Origin: an uncultured Candidatus Saccharibacteria bacterium | GTDB taxonomy: Bacteria > Patescibacteria > Saccharimonadia > Saccharimonadales > JAEWBQ01 | DNA length: 15,403 nt | Assembly: GCA_946885745.1 (NCBI GenBank) | Contig: CAMPGV010000018.1 | Location: 1-15,403, forward strand | Direction of reading: 5' to 3' | Part shown: positions 5,065 to 11,243 of the stretch, one piece after another | Layout: every line of letters starts with the position of its first letter | How positions within the stretch are numbered: position 1 is the stretch's first letter | Program-made: the position numbers and the translations under genes | Notes under the pieces: model-generated | What the model was told of the DNA's origin: nothing | The model's input: the letters and a program-made list of their open reading frames with translations, nothing else | The model's database searches: none

Positions 5065-5828
5065 AAGAGGGCCAAAAGGTCTATTTCCCCGAGCCCGGAT
5101 ATTCCTATACAACATCGATGTCACGAGGTAAGGTGATGGCGATCAAAGGCGATGTAGCAATCGTTCGTTACGAAAAGCACTCAACCTATCGCTATGAAGA
5201 AGTAAATATTGAAAATTTAATGCCATACGGCAGAAAGTTTAAGTTCAACATGAAAGCATTAAAATTAAGCACACCAGCAATCGTAACGGGTGTCGTACTA
5301 ATCCTGGGTCTCATGATCTTCGGTTGGTTCACTAGCAACTACAACAGCCTCGTATCAGCAAAAGCAGACGTAGACAACTCATGGGCTAAGGTAGAGACGC
5401 AGTATCAGCGTCGATTAGACCTGATCGATAACGTTGTCGCTTCGGTCCAAGGTGCTCAGGGTCAAGAGATCGCAGTATTCGGTAAGATTGCAGAATCACG
5501 AACCGCATACAATAACGCATCGACTACCGACGAGAAAGCAGCTGCAGCGTCAGCCATGGAGACGAACATCGCGGTCCTACCACGACTCCAGGAAGCATAC
5601 CCAGAGCTCAAATCTAACGAGCAGGTAACAAAGCTCATCAACGAGCTCTCAGGCACCGAGAATACTATCAGCACGGTCCGAGATGTCTACAACGACAAGG
5701 TGACTAGCTACAACGTTGCGATCACTAAGTTCCCAACGAGCCTATTTGCCAATATGTTTGACTTCGAGAAGGCCAAGCTATTTAAGGCGGATGCCGGCGC
5801 AAGCAAGGCTCCAAAAGTTAAGTTCTAA
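5034..5828 (+). CDS. LemA-family membrane protein with an extra N-terminal domain
   Basis: 264 residues. Residues 105-250 are a clear LemA domain: [20 protein letters not shown], then [18 protein letters not shown], a long helical core, and IAKFPTS-like near the end ([13 protein letters not shown]). The usual N-terminal anchor is at about 80-99 ([20 protein letters not shown]). The first 70 residues are extra compared with typical LemA (about 185): [10 protein letters not shown] then [20 protein letters not shown] suggests a small beta-barrel (SH3/KOW-like). An internal ATG at 5250 matches the usual LemA start but lacks a strong ribosome-binding site, while ATG 5034 has ggaggga. LemA function is poorly known; it is a membrane-anchored helical bundle. 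Confidence 0.85.
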   Translation: MGRKQDKPKIEEGQKVYFPEPGYSYTTSMSRGKVMAIKGDVAIVRYEKHSTYRYEEVNIENLMPYGRKFKFNMKALKLSTPAIVTGVVLILGLMIFGWFTSNYNSLVSAKADVDNSWAKVETQYQRRLDLIDNVVASVQGAQGQEIAVFGKIAESRTAYNNASTTDEKAAAASAMETNIAVLPRLQEAYPELKSNEQVTKLINELSGTENTISTVRDVYNDKVTSYNVAITKFPTSLFANMFDFEKAKLFKADAGASKAPKVKF

Positions 5829-6184
5829 TGAAAGCGCTTCGAGTAATACGAATATGCGTAGGGTCATACAAGATCCTGGCACTCGTCTACATCGGAGCGC
5901 TACTACTTGGCTCGCTAAGCTACAGTCTGTTCGGACACAAGAGTCTATGGGACTCGTTCTGGTGGGCTATAGTGACTGCACTAACGATCGGATACGGTGA
6001 CATGTATCCGATTTCGATTGGCGGCCGTGTTACCGGCATACTGTTGGGTCATCTAGTAGCGCTAGCTATCGTGCCGCTATTGATCGCACGACTGATCATG
6101 GATGTGATCGAGAATAAAAACGAGTTTACGGATCGTGAGCAGAAAGAGGTCTTACGACTACTGCGAAAACTCGACAAGAAATAA
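5828..6184 (+). CDS. Two-transmembrane potassium-channel-like protein
   Basis: 118 residues with minimal K+ channel architecture: membrane helix at about 14-35 ([20 protein letters not shown]), pore helix at about 40-52 ([12 protein letters not shown]), selectivity filter TIGYGD at 53-58, and second membrane helix at about 66-95. A short charged helix ([18 protein letters not shown]) ends the protein and could be a tetramerisation coiled coil. The filter is canonical, so a functional K+ pore is plausible. At this size it resembles the minimal viral channels known from algal viruses, but no orthology is implied. The start overlaps the previous stop (TAATG), so it is coupled to the LemA-like gene. 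Confidence 0.85.
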   Translation: MKALRVIRICVGSYKILALVYIGALLLGSLSYSLFGHKSLWDSFWWAIVTALTIGYGDMYPISIGGRVTGILLGHLVALAIVPLLIARLIMDVIENKNEFTDREQKEVLRLLRKLDKK

Positions 6185-6201
6185 CCACAAGGAGAGAAAT
6201 T

Positions 6202-6447
6202 GTGTTAAGTGAAGATGCAATCCAAAAACGTTCAGAAGCGGCAGTAGCCCTATTCGACAACCTAACCAGCACACTAAAGAGCGCTGCGGCCGACAAGAAC
6301 TACGACGCAGTAGCTAAGGTAGGTGACTCGCTCGCAAACGCCATTTCGCGATCACAGCAAGCCGAGCTCACCGACTCACTGTCTGACGAAGTAAAGAAGC
6401 TTAGCCGTAAAGCTGGTCGCAACCTTGATCTTAAGGATCTCGACTAA
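6202..6447 (+). CDS. Small helical hypothetical protein
   Basis: 81 residues from GTG 6202 with aaggaga at 6189-6195. Entirely charged and helical (SEDAIQKRSEAAVALFDNLT, later DEVKKLSRKAGRNLDLKDLD), with no membrane segment or cysteine. Its stop overlaps the start of the AAA+ gene (TAATG), so it may be a partner or adaptor of that ATPase; this is inferred only from coupling. No family recognised. Confidence 0.65.
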   Translation: MLSEDAIQKRSEAAVALFDNLTSTLKSAAADKNYDAVAKVGDSLANAISRSQQAELTDSLSDEVKKLSRKAGRNLDLKDLD

Positions 6448-7571
6448 TGTTTGGCGGCGCTGATCCTGCGGCATTTTTGCGAGAAATGAATAGATTCTCC
6501 GTATACCCGGACGGTACAATCGCTAGTGCTACTGAGTCCGATACGAAAGTTAAGAAATTCAACTGGGTCCTTGGCCTTAGGAACTGCCCGGAGTGCAGGG
6601 GCGACCTTGAAGGAGCTGATAGTTACTGCCCTGAGTGTGGTTACGGCAGAAAAGAGTACACTGCTGGCAAGAAGGCCCCTAAGATCAAGAGCTATGACTA
6701 CGTAGTGAACGAAGACTTTCCTGATGGAAAGTACTTCAAGCTAACAGACAAGAGTCTATTCGATACGGTGATTATCGAGGACTACAAAAAGCAAATGATC
6801 GTAGAGACGTTATCACTCGTTGAAAACCATCATCTGATTTTTGAAAAGTGGGGCTTTAGTCAGACTATCGAAAAGGGTGCGGGTGTATCGCTACTCTTCC
6901 ATGGGCTACCAGGAAGCGGCAAGACCCTGATGGCACAAGCAATTGCGGACTATCTTGGCAAAGAGCTGATAACGATTACTGCAGCCGAGGTAATGGATAA
7001 ATACGTAGGTGAGACAGAGAAAAAGATTGCTGAGCTCTTCGATAAGCATTCGGATGATGTGATTCTGTTCGATGAGTGCGACTCACTACTAAATAGCCGC
7101 GAAAGCGCACGATCACGCTACGAAGTGTCCCAGGTGAACGTACTGCTAAATAAGCTCGAGAATCATCGTGGCGTAACGGTATTCACTACCAACCACGCTA
7201 AGAACCTTGATAAGGCGCTTGATCGTCGTATTGCTGCGAAGATTCGTTTCGAAATGCCGTCAATCGAGCTGCGAGCCCAAATCTGGAAGCGTATGTTCCC
7301 TAAGCAGGCACCGATCGCTAAGGATGTTGACTGGAACTTGCTCGCAAAGTACGAGATCACTGGCGGCTACGTAAAGAACGCGGTCCTACGCGCAGCGCGT
7401 ATTGCGGCATTCCAAAAGGAAAAGGAAATCACCTTCGCAATCATCAAGCAGGCGCTTAAGCAAGAGCTGCAGGCGCTAGCCGAGTATAACGGCGAAGATG
7501 GTCCGATTGTGACGAAGAGTGCAACTGACGACGATGAAAAAATAAAGATGCAGGCAGTTGAGCATCGGTAA
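6447..7571 (+). CDS. Zinc-ribbon AAA+ ATPase
   Basis: 374 residues. A zinc ribbon occupies about 47-64 (CPEC...CPEC: C47, C50, C61, C64). The AAA+ module spans about 100-345: Walker A GLPGSGKT at 153-160, pore-loop-like KYVGETE at 185-191, Walker B VILFDECD at 205-212, sensor 1 TTN at 247-249, arginines in ALDRR at 257-261 as candidate arginine fingers, and a GGYVKNAV sensor-2-like segment at 306-313. This is the classic AAA type (VPS4/FtsH/proteasomal ATPase group) that forms hexamers and threads or remodels substrates. No protease domain is fused. It is coupled at both ends, upstream to the small helical gene and downstream to a 31-residue membrane peptide, within the LemA/channel cluster. 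The substrate is unknown. Confidence 0.88.
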   Translation: MFGGADPAAFLREMNRFSVYPDGTIASATESDTKVKKFNWVLGLRNCPECRGDLEGADSYCPECGYGRKEYTAGKKAPKIKSYDYVVNEDFPDGKYFKLTDKSLFDTVIIEDYKKQMIVETLSLVENHHLIFEKWGFSQTIEKGAGVSLLFHGLPGSGKTLMAQAIADYLGKELITITAAEVMDKYVGETEKKIAELFDKHSDDVILFDECDSLLNSRESARSRYEVSQVNVLLNKLENHRGVTVFTTNHAKNLDKALDRRIAAKIRFEMPSIELRAQIWKRMFPKQAPIAKDVDWNLLAKYEITGGYVKNAVLRAARIAAFQKEKEITFAIIKQALKQELQALAEYNGEDGPIVTKSATDDDEKIKMQAVEHR

Positions 7572-7666
7572 TGAAACTTTTTAGAACAATTATCACGAAC
7601 CCACTATGGCTAGGAATGATGATATTCATGACAATTGCCATTCTATGGGATCAACGAAAGAAATAG
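7571..7666 (+). CDS. 31-residue single-pass membrane peptide
   Basis: ATG 7571 overlaps the stop of the AAA+ gene (TAATG). The product is basic at the start (MKLFRTIITN), has a hydrophobic middle at about 11-25 (PLWLGMMIFMTIAILW) and a basic tail (DQRKK). Coupling and composition support a real small gene. It may be a membrane peptide working with the upstream ATPase or channel cluster, but there is no family to confirm this. Confidence 0.5.
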   Translation: MKLFRTIITNPLWLGMMIFMTIAILWDQRKK

Positions 7667-7676
7667 GAGCAAGACT

Positions 7677-7922
7677 ATGAGCGAAATTCCACGTTACTAT
7701 CCAGAAGATCATGTGGCGGATGTTATTCATCTGCCACTCTCTCGTCCAGAACAAGAGCCGGTCCAATTAGAAGCGTTTCCGACCCGATTCGTGCTCGAGG
7801 GCTTAGGCAAGGCTGCACTAAGAGATCTGATAACTGAATGCGGCCTAAAGGTGACTAAGCTCGAGAAGCTAATGCACGAAGCAAACGAGGTCCTTGATGG
7901 TTATGGCGGAGATGCCGCCTAA
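7677..7922 (+). CDS. Small hypothetical protein
   Basis: 81 residues from ATG 7677 with aggag at 7665-7669. The first half is proline-rich and extended (MSEIPRYYPEDHVADVIHLP). The second half is helical (GKAALRDLITECGLKVTKLE, then LMHEANEVLDGYGG). An in-frame start 14 codons upstream falls inside the previous gene and has no good site. It overlaps the next small gene by TAATG. Unknown function. Confidence 0.6.
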   Translation: MSEIPRYYPEDHVADVIHLPLSRPEQEPVQLEAFPTRFVLEGLGKAALRDLITECGLKVTKLEKLMHEANEVLDGYGGDAA

Positions 7923-8008
7923 TGAGCTACATCAAAATTAAGAACGAGTATGGCAAGGTGATGAAGATACGTGTGCAAGACACTTGCCGGGGGTGTAGCC
8001 ATGGATGA
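7922..8008 (+). CDS. 28-residue protein with CxxC
   Basis: ATG 7922 overlaps the previous stop (TAATG). The short product is basic and ends DTCRGCSHG, a CxxC that could bind metal. Its 3' end contains the gggggt ribosome-binding site of the next gene and overlaps that gene's ATG at 8001. Coupling on both sides supports translation, although at this length it could be only a leader peptide. Confidence 0.4.
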   Translation: MSYIKIKNEYGKVMKIRVQDTCRGCSHG

Positions 8009-8345
8009 CACGGACTTGCAGGAGATTACAGTTAAGCACTTCAATCTATACGAGCAAGGCTTTTACAAAACTCTTACGCAGTGTCGCGAAAAGCTCGAAA
8101 CTGAGCTCAAAGCCCGTGACGCAGCGAAAGAGCTTGAAGCAGAAAAGCGTGGTGTTGCATGGACTATCGGCATCATCGACGAAATGCACGAAATGGATAG
8201 CCATATACGCACATCAGTGTATAAGGGTATTAAGAACGGCATACGCGCCATGTATGAGCAAGACACTGGAAACGGCGACCCTGCACCAGACTACCCAATA
8301 AATGTGACACTTCGCACAAGCGACCAAGCAAAGGAGGGTAAGTAA
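8001..8345 (+). CDS. Accessory helical protein, member 1 of a tandem family
   Basis: 114 residues from ATG 8001; an in-frame GTG at 7971 is ignored because gggggt precedes the ATG. Helical and charged, with the motif KARDAAKELEAEKRG in the middle and the tail TSDQAKEGK. Both features recur in neighbouring genes (8346, 8693, 8823, 9011), so this is part of a local family made by duplication and mixing. The 3' end (8313-8345) carries aaggaggg, the ribosome-binding site of the next gene. Function unknown. Confidence 0.65.
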   Translation: MDDTDLQEITVKHFNLYEQGFYKTLTQCREKLETELKARDAAKELEAEKRGVAWTIGIIDEMHEMDSHIRTSVYKGIKNGIRAMYEQDTGNGDPAPDYPINVTLRTSDQAKEGK

Positions 8346-8693
8346 ATGGATGACGCGGAATTGCGAGAGCAGATAGACAAAGCTCTCGATGAGTTTGAAA
8401 AGCAAATACGTGCGGACATCACCAACCATATCACCGGTGACAAATCGCGCAACCCAGCCTTTTCACACATCGACGCTCGCAAGGATATTGAAGGCATCAT
8501 CAAAGCCCATGACGCAGCGAAAGAGCGGGAGATGCAGATTGAGGCAAAGTATGAGGTGTATAGCGAATGGTTGAATGTGCTGGAGGCGAAGGCGAAAATG
8601 GCAAAGGCGTTCAACCAGCCTACCTACAGCCTTGAGAGTGACATTAAAATGCTGCGACGTATAATCAGCCAACTTCGCGAAAGGAGCAAATAA
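8346..8693 (+). CDS. Accessory helical protein, member 2 of a tandem family
   Basis: 115 residues. It starts directly after the previous stop, with aaggaggg inside the previous gene's tail. The N-terminus MDDAELREQIDKALDEFEKQ resembles that of the gene at 9011 (MDAELREYADLAK). The middle has IIKAHDAAKEREMQ, matching the KARDAAKE motif of member 1. The C-terminus (LRRIISQLRERSK) lacks the SDQAKEGK tail. Predicted all-helical and soluble. It overlaps the next start (TAATG). Unknown function. Confidence 0.65.
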   Translation: MDDAELREQIDKALDEFEKQIRADITNHITGDKSRNPAFSHIDARKDIEGIIKAHDAAKEREMQIEAKYEVYSEWLNVLEAKAKMAKAFNQPTYSLESDIKMLRRIISQLRERSK

Positions 8694-8821
8694 TGACGAT
8701 AAGAAGTTTCTTCGCTATGTGCTGGATTCCGATGTGGCAACACCGCTACATGCCAGATGATGATAGGTGCGTATACTGCCGTGAACGTCGTGAAAGCGAC
8801 CAAACCAAGGAGGAGGGGTAA
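8693..8821 (+). CDS. 42-residue Cys/Trp-rich protein with the shared tail
   Basis: ATG 8693 overlaps the previous stop (TAATG). The product holds FFAMCWIPMWQHRYMPDDDR then CVYCRERR, so C10, C26 and C29 with H17 could make a small zinc site. It ends RESDQTKEEG, a copy of the family tail (8789-8821) that also supplies aaggaggagg for the next gene. The sharing of this 3' end with its neighbours and the coupling support translation. Confidence 0.5.
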   Translation: MTIRSFFAMCWIPMWQHRYMPDDDRCVYCRERRESDQTKEEG

Positions 8822-8822
8822 G

Positions 8823-9011
8823 ATGAAACATAAAGTGCAACCGATACCCGATTTTACGTTGAACAATATACCCCATAAGCTGTTGCCGTTTGGCCAAGCA
8901 ATCATCTTGGTAGGGCGGGTAGTCAATAAGCTAGTCAAGGCGCACAACGATTTGGCTGTTGATGTTGAGGCCATGCGTCGTGAAAGCGACCAAGCCAAGG
9001 AGGGCAAGTAA
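8823..9011 (+). CDS. Small hypothetical protein with the shared tail
   Basis: 62 residues from ATG 8823, which follows aaggaggaggggtaag. A longer in-frame reading from ATG 8757 would overlap the previous gene and is not needed. The N-terminus is proline-rich and basic (MKHKVQPIPDFTLNNIPHKL), the middle helical (LVGRVVNKLVKAHNDLAVDV), and the end RRESDQAKEGK is nearly identical to the tail of the previous gene at both DNA and protein level (8976-9011 against 8786-8821). Confidence 0.6.
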   Translation: MKHKVQPIPDFTLNNIPHKLLPFGQAIILVGRVVNKLVKAHNDLAVDVEAMRRESDQAKEGK

Positions 9012-9343
9012 TGGACGCGGAATTGCGAGAATATGCTGATTTGGCAAAGAATATAAGCCCCGATCTTGACAAGCTGCTCGGTGAAATTGCTGATATTACG
9101 CTAGATGCACGAGAGGGCAACATAAGCCCAGAAGTTGCCACGGTGAGAACCGTTAAAGCTATCAAAGCCCGCGACGCAGCGGTGCATGAGGAAGGCTTCA
9201 AAAATGGCATGGAAGAAGCCCTTAGTAACGCCCTTTACCATCTTGCATACTCAGGCCGAAAAACTATCAAAGGCAAAGACTTAGATAAACTTTTTAGAAC
9301 AAGTCGCACAAGCGACCTTGTACGAAGTAAGGAGGGCGAGTAG
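9011..9343 (+). CDS. Accessory helical protein, member 3 of a tandem family
   Basis: 110 residues, ATG overlapping the previous stop (TAATG), with aaggaggg upstream. It shares the N-terminal MDAELRE with the gene at 8346 (DNA: gacgcggaattgcgaga in both). It shares the central AIKARDAAVHEE with members 1 and 2, and ends TSRTSDLVRSKEGE, a diverged copy of the tail. Predicted helical and soluble. Function unknown; duplicated small genes of this kind are common in phage accessory regions. Confidence 0.65.
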   Translation: MDAELREYADLAKNISPDLDKLLGEIADITLDAREGNISPEVATVRTVKAIKARDAAVHEEGFKNGMEEALSNALYHLAYSGRKTIKGKDLDKLFRTSRTSDLVRSKEGE

Positions 9344-9726
9344 TGGATAGTGAATATCTTGATTTATGCCGAGAGGTATACAAGCGCACTAAATGGTGGC
9401 AAAAAGAGGCGCGGGCAATATTCAATCCGAAGGATAATGGGGCTGGACTGTACAAGTACTTTGAAGGTTACCAGTACACCACTGACTACCTGTTGGAGAT
9501 GCTGCCAAAAGAACTACATAAAGACGAGAAGATTCATTACCTCACCTTGTCTTCTAAGTACGGAGATGAGTTTAAGGCTAATTATGTTAGTCCTACAGGG
9601 CATTTGTATCTATTCATGGAGCCAGAGGATGACACTTCACTCAAAGCACTCCTGAGATTAACCATCGCCCTACATGAGGCGGGAGAGTTAACTGAGCCCG
9701 TGCGGCCCAAAGGAGACAAGCGGTGA
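9343..9726 (+). CDS. Hypothetical phage protein
   Basis: 127 residues from GTG 9343, which overlaps the previous stop (TAGTG), with aaggaggg in the previous gene. Rich in aromatic residues (EVYKRTKWWQ, YKYFEGYQYTTDYLLEMLPK), it looks like a compact globular protein and generally resembles small uncharacterised phage proteins. It ends EPVRPKGDKR. The DNA of that tail (9700-9716) is repeated at the end of the next gene (9840-9856) and carries the aaaggaga ribosome-binding site each time. Confidence 0.65.
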   Translation: MDSEYLDLCREVYKRTKWWQKEARAIFNPKDNGAGLYKYFEGYQYTTDYLLEMLPKELHKDEKIHYLTLSSKYGDEFKANYVSPTGHLYLFMEPEDDTSLKALLRLTIALHEAGELTEPVRPKGDKR

Positions 9727-9872
9727 ACAATATCGACCGCGCCGAGAAGAAGATTGACGCTGCTATCAATGGCAATAATGGCCGCGACACTAATAACAAC
9801 CTACTACTACAGGGCATTGCATTGCTATTACTGGAGCTGGTACGACCCAAAGGAGAGAGTGATGAAGCTTAG
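9723..9872 (+). CDS. 49-residue protein with the VRPKG tail
   Basis: GTG 9723 overlaps the previous TGA (GTGA). The product has an Asn-rich N-terminal half (AAINGNNGRDTNNNLLLQ) and a hydrophobic leucine stretch (GIALLLLELVRPKGESDEA). The VRPKGE ending copies the previous gene's tail. The strong aaaggaga upstream of GTG 9723 supports translation. It overlaps the next gene's ATG at 9862 by 11 nt. Confidence 0.5.
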   Translation: MNNIDRAEKKIDAAINGNNGRDTNNNLLLQGIALLLLELVRPKGESDEA

Positions 9873-9984
9873 ATACCTACCGCAGGTATTGAAATTAGCC
9901 TGGCAGATTTACAGGCATTTGCCACCAAGGGACGGAGCGTGGCATGCAATCTCTTACAATATCAATTTAAGGAAGGGTAAATAG
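9862..9984 (+). CDS. 40-residue basic protein
   Basis: ATG 9862 with aaaggagaga at 9848-9857, inside the end of the previous gene. The product is MKLRYLPQVLKLAWQIYRHL then PPRDGAWHAISYNINLRKGK: one amphipathic basic helix and a short tail. Longer in-frame readings run across the previous gene and are rejected. The next gene starts one base after its stop. Confidence 0.5.
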   Translation: MKLRYLPQVLKLAWQIYRHLPPRDGAWHAISYNINLRKGK

Positions 9985-10209
9985 ATGGTTATTTTGTGCG
10001 GCGGCAATATTCGTCAGTGTGAACATTATCGTGACAGGCATCACTTCGATATGTCTAAGACACGTATAGCCACCAAACCCGAGGATCTATATGGATTCAT
10101 TCACGGAACCCTACTGATCATGATTGGGACATGGCGAAAGAATCCTGATTCGTTGAACGTTATGCAGGCAGGTAAGCGCAATGAGCTCGCCGTAGTAGAG
10201 GAAGCCTAA
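9985..10209 (+). CDS. Small hypothetical protein
   Basis: 74 residues, ATG directly following the previous stop, with aaggaaggg about 9 nt upstream. It contains several His/Cys residues near the N-terminus (CGGNIRQCEHYRDRHHFDM) that could bind a metal, and a helical hydrophobic patch (YGFIHGTLLIMIGTW). The stop overlaps the next ATG (TAATG). No family recognised. Confidence 0.6.
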   Translation: MVILCGGNIRQCEHYRDRHHFDMSKTRIATKPEDLYGFIHGTLLIMIGTWRKNPDSLNVMQAGKRNELAVVEEA

Positions 10210-10523
10210 TGGGTTGGTTTTACGAAGTAAACATAGCAAACCAAGACATTGACGATAACGACAAGTGTATGGTCGAAGGATTGGCTATTGTCCAGGGTAA
10301 GAACTCTAGTACGGATGAGTATGTCGAGTACTACATGGATCGCGGCAAGCCCTATCGTTACGACTCAGTTGATGATCTTATGCCTGATACCGAAGGTAGT
10401 CCGGAAGACGTCCGACTGATGGGTGATTATGAAGATAGTAGCGGTAAGACGATATATGTCACATACACCCCAGTCTTCCGCGACGGTAGATGGTGGGTTA
10501 AAGAAGTAAAGGAAGGTGAATGA
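10209..10523 (+). CDS. Acidic hypothetical protein
   Basis: 104 residues, coupled to its neighbours at both ends (TAATG upstream, TGATG downstream). Strongly acidic (DIDDNDKCMVEG, then YDSVDDLMPDTEGSPEDVRL) and probably beta-rich (TIYVTYTPVFRDGRWWVKEV). Small acidic phage proteins sometimes act as DNA mimics or inhibitors, but nothing here proves that. No family recognised. Confidence 0.65.
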   Translation: MGWFYEVNIANQDIDDNDKCMVEGLAIVQGKNSSTDEYVEYYMDRGKPYRYDSVDDLMPDTEGSPEDVRLMGDYEDSSGKTIYVTYTPVFRDGRWWVKEVKEGE

Positions 10524-10687
10524 TGGGCAATAAATACGAAGTGCATAGCTACGTCAGAAAGCAAGAGACGGGCGGATACGGTTATGAAGAGGTGTGGCGC
10601 GGCGAATCACTATTCAAGGCCGTGTTGACCGTCATCGCAGAGAAGCGAAAGGGTGTAAAGTGCATTAAGCTGGAGTATCGACCATGA
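10523..10687 (+). CDS. 54-residue conserved-type phage protein
   Basis: ATG 10523 overlaps the previous stop. The product has the pattern KYEVHSYVRKQETGGYGYEE then VWRGESLFKAVLTVIAEKRK and ends KLEYRP. From memory, short proteins with the KYEVH...YEEVWRGESL...KLEWRP pattern occur in many actinophage-like genomes, function unknown. The fold looks like beta-beta-alpha-beta. ATGA overlap with the next gene at 10684. Confidence 0.6.
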   Translation: MGNKYEVHSYVRKQETGGYGYEEVWRGESLFKAVLTVIAEKRKGVKCIKLEYRP

Positions 10688-10836
10688 TCGACAAGCAAGT
10701 AAAGATCCTTAGTGAGGCGTTTGGCCACGACATCGAGGCAGAGTCCAATAAGTGGCTGGATGACAACAAGGACATCTACGAAAGTGATCTGCGATTTTTC
10801 GGTGACAACTTCCGATCGTGCGCAATCATATACTAG
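10684..10836 (+). CDS. 50-residue hypothetical protein ending in an amber codon
   Basis: ATG 10684 overlaps the previous stop (ATGA). The product is helical and acidic (MIDKQVKILSEAFGHDIEAE, then ESDLRFFGDNFRSCAIIY) and ends at TAG 10834. The same frame continues after the amber for 16 sense codons with a proline/glutamate-rich sequence before a second TAG (10885), described separately. The next gene (GTG 10874) overlaps that continuation, not this stop. Confidence 0.55.
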   Translation: MIDKQVKILSEAFGHDIEAESNKWLDDNKDIYESDLRFFGDNFRSCAIIY

Positions 10837-10887
10837 CCGATACCGCAGCCGGAACCAGCCCCAGAGGTCCCAGGTGAGTCTGTCTAG
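10837..10887 (+). other. In-frame proline-rich continuation after an amber stop
   Basis: After TAG 10834-10836 the same frame reads PIPQPEPAPEVPGESV and then TAG (10885-10887). A Pro/Glu tail of this kind is typical of a flexible C-terminus and unlikely in random noncoding DNA. The downstream GTG start at 10874 overlaps its end by 14 nt, the usual spacing in this operon. So either the amber is read through to make a longer form, or a recent mutation cut the protein short. Confidence 0.45.
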
Positions 10888-11008
10888 TTGGCGTCTCATA
10901 AAGCGCCGTGGCGGGATAATCTCACACATCAAGCTAGAATACCGATTCTGGCAGATCGGACGAGACAAGTACGTGAAAAAGTCCAGGGAGCGTAACGAGT
11001 CCGTTTGA
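10874..11008 (+). CDS. 44-residue basic protein
   Basis: GTG 10874 with agagg about 7 nt upstream. The product is MSLSSWRLIKRRGGIISHIK then LEYRFWQIGRDKYVKKSRER NESV, a basic, probably beta-rich small protein. A longer reading in this frame (from 10712) crosses the previous gene and has unlikely composition, so I use the GTG. Its stop (11006-11008) overlaps the extended -10 element of the next gene. Confidence 0.45.
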   Translation: MSLSSWRLIKRRGGIISHIKLEYRFWQIGRDKYVKKSRERNESV

Positions 11009-11014
11009 TAAAAT
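11006..11014 (+). promoter_or_regulatory. Extended -10 promoter, likely leaderless
   Basis: TGATAAAAT fits the extended -10 consensus TGNTANNAT. Six bases separate it from the ATG at 11021, so transcription would begin at or next to the A of the start codon. No Shine-Dalgarno sequence is present before that ATG. No good -35 is visible, which extended -10 promoters can tolerate. Confidence 0.5.
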
Positions 11015-11020
11015 GTAAGC

Positions 11021-11239
11021 ATGAGCACGAGTAGCTACATACCAAATACGTACACGCAGTACATCGTAGCGTACTCGTTTGAGCGCAATGGGCGCACAGT
11101 CACTTACAAAAGGGTATCGATTGAGAAAGATCCGTTCGATGCCCTCCTGGAGTCATATCGGTCCCTCATGGTAACGCATAAGCCTGGATTCCAAATGAGA
11201 ATAGTAAAAAAGATAACCTACAATCCAAAGAAAGGTTGA
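11021..11239 (+). CDS. Small hypothetical protein, probably from a leaderless mRNA
   Basis: 72 residues from ATG 11021. It begins STSSYIPNTYTQYIVAYSFE and continues RNGRTVTYKRVSIEKDPFDA, which suggests beta strands followed by a helix (LLESYRSLMV) and a basic end (RIVKKITYNPKKG). There is no ribosome-binding site, but an extended -10 ends 6 nt upstream, as also seen at 11513. No family recognised. Confidence 0.6.
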   Translation: MSTSSYIPNTYTQYIVAYSFERNGRTVTYKRVSIEKDPFDALLESYRSLMVTHKPGFQMRIVKKITYNPKKG

Positions 11240-11243
11240 TAGC

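Larger units (their letters stand above)
8313..9343 (+). repeat. Repeated gene-end cassette carrying a ribosome-binding site
   Basis: Four imperfect copies of a ~33-45 nt segment lie at gene 3' ends: 8313-8345, 8786-8821, 8976-9011 and 9304-9343. Each contains agcgacc, a short spacer, aaggagg and a stop that touches or overlaps the next start codon. They encode the tails TSDQAKEGK, ESDQTKEEG, ESDQAKEGK and TSDLVRSKEGE. Copies two and three share cgtcgtgaaagcgaccaa exactly. Thus the unit both ends one protein and starts the next. Confidence 0.7.

Noticed and set aside
10712..10873. Longer reading of the gene at 10874 starting at 10712
   Set aside because: It overlaps the gene at 10684 in another frame and has Ser/Thr/Arg-rich shadow composition; the GTG at 10874 has its own site.
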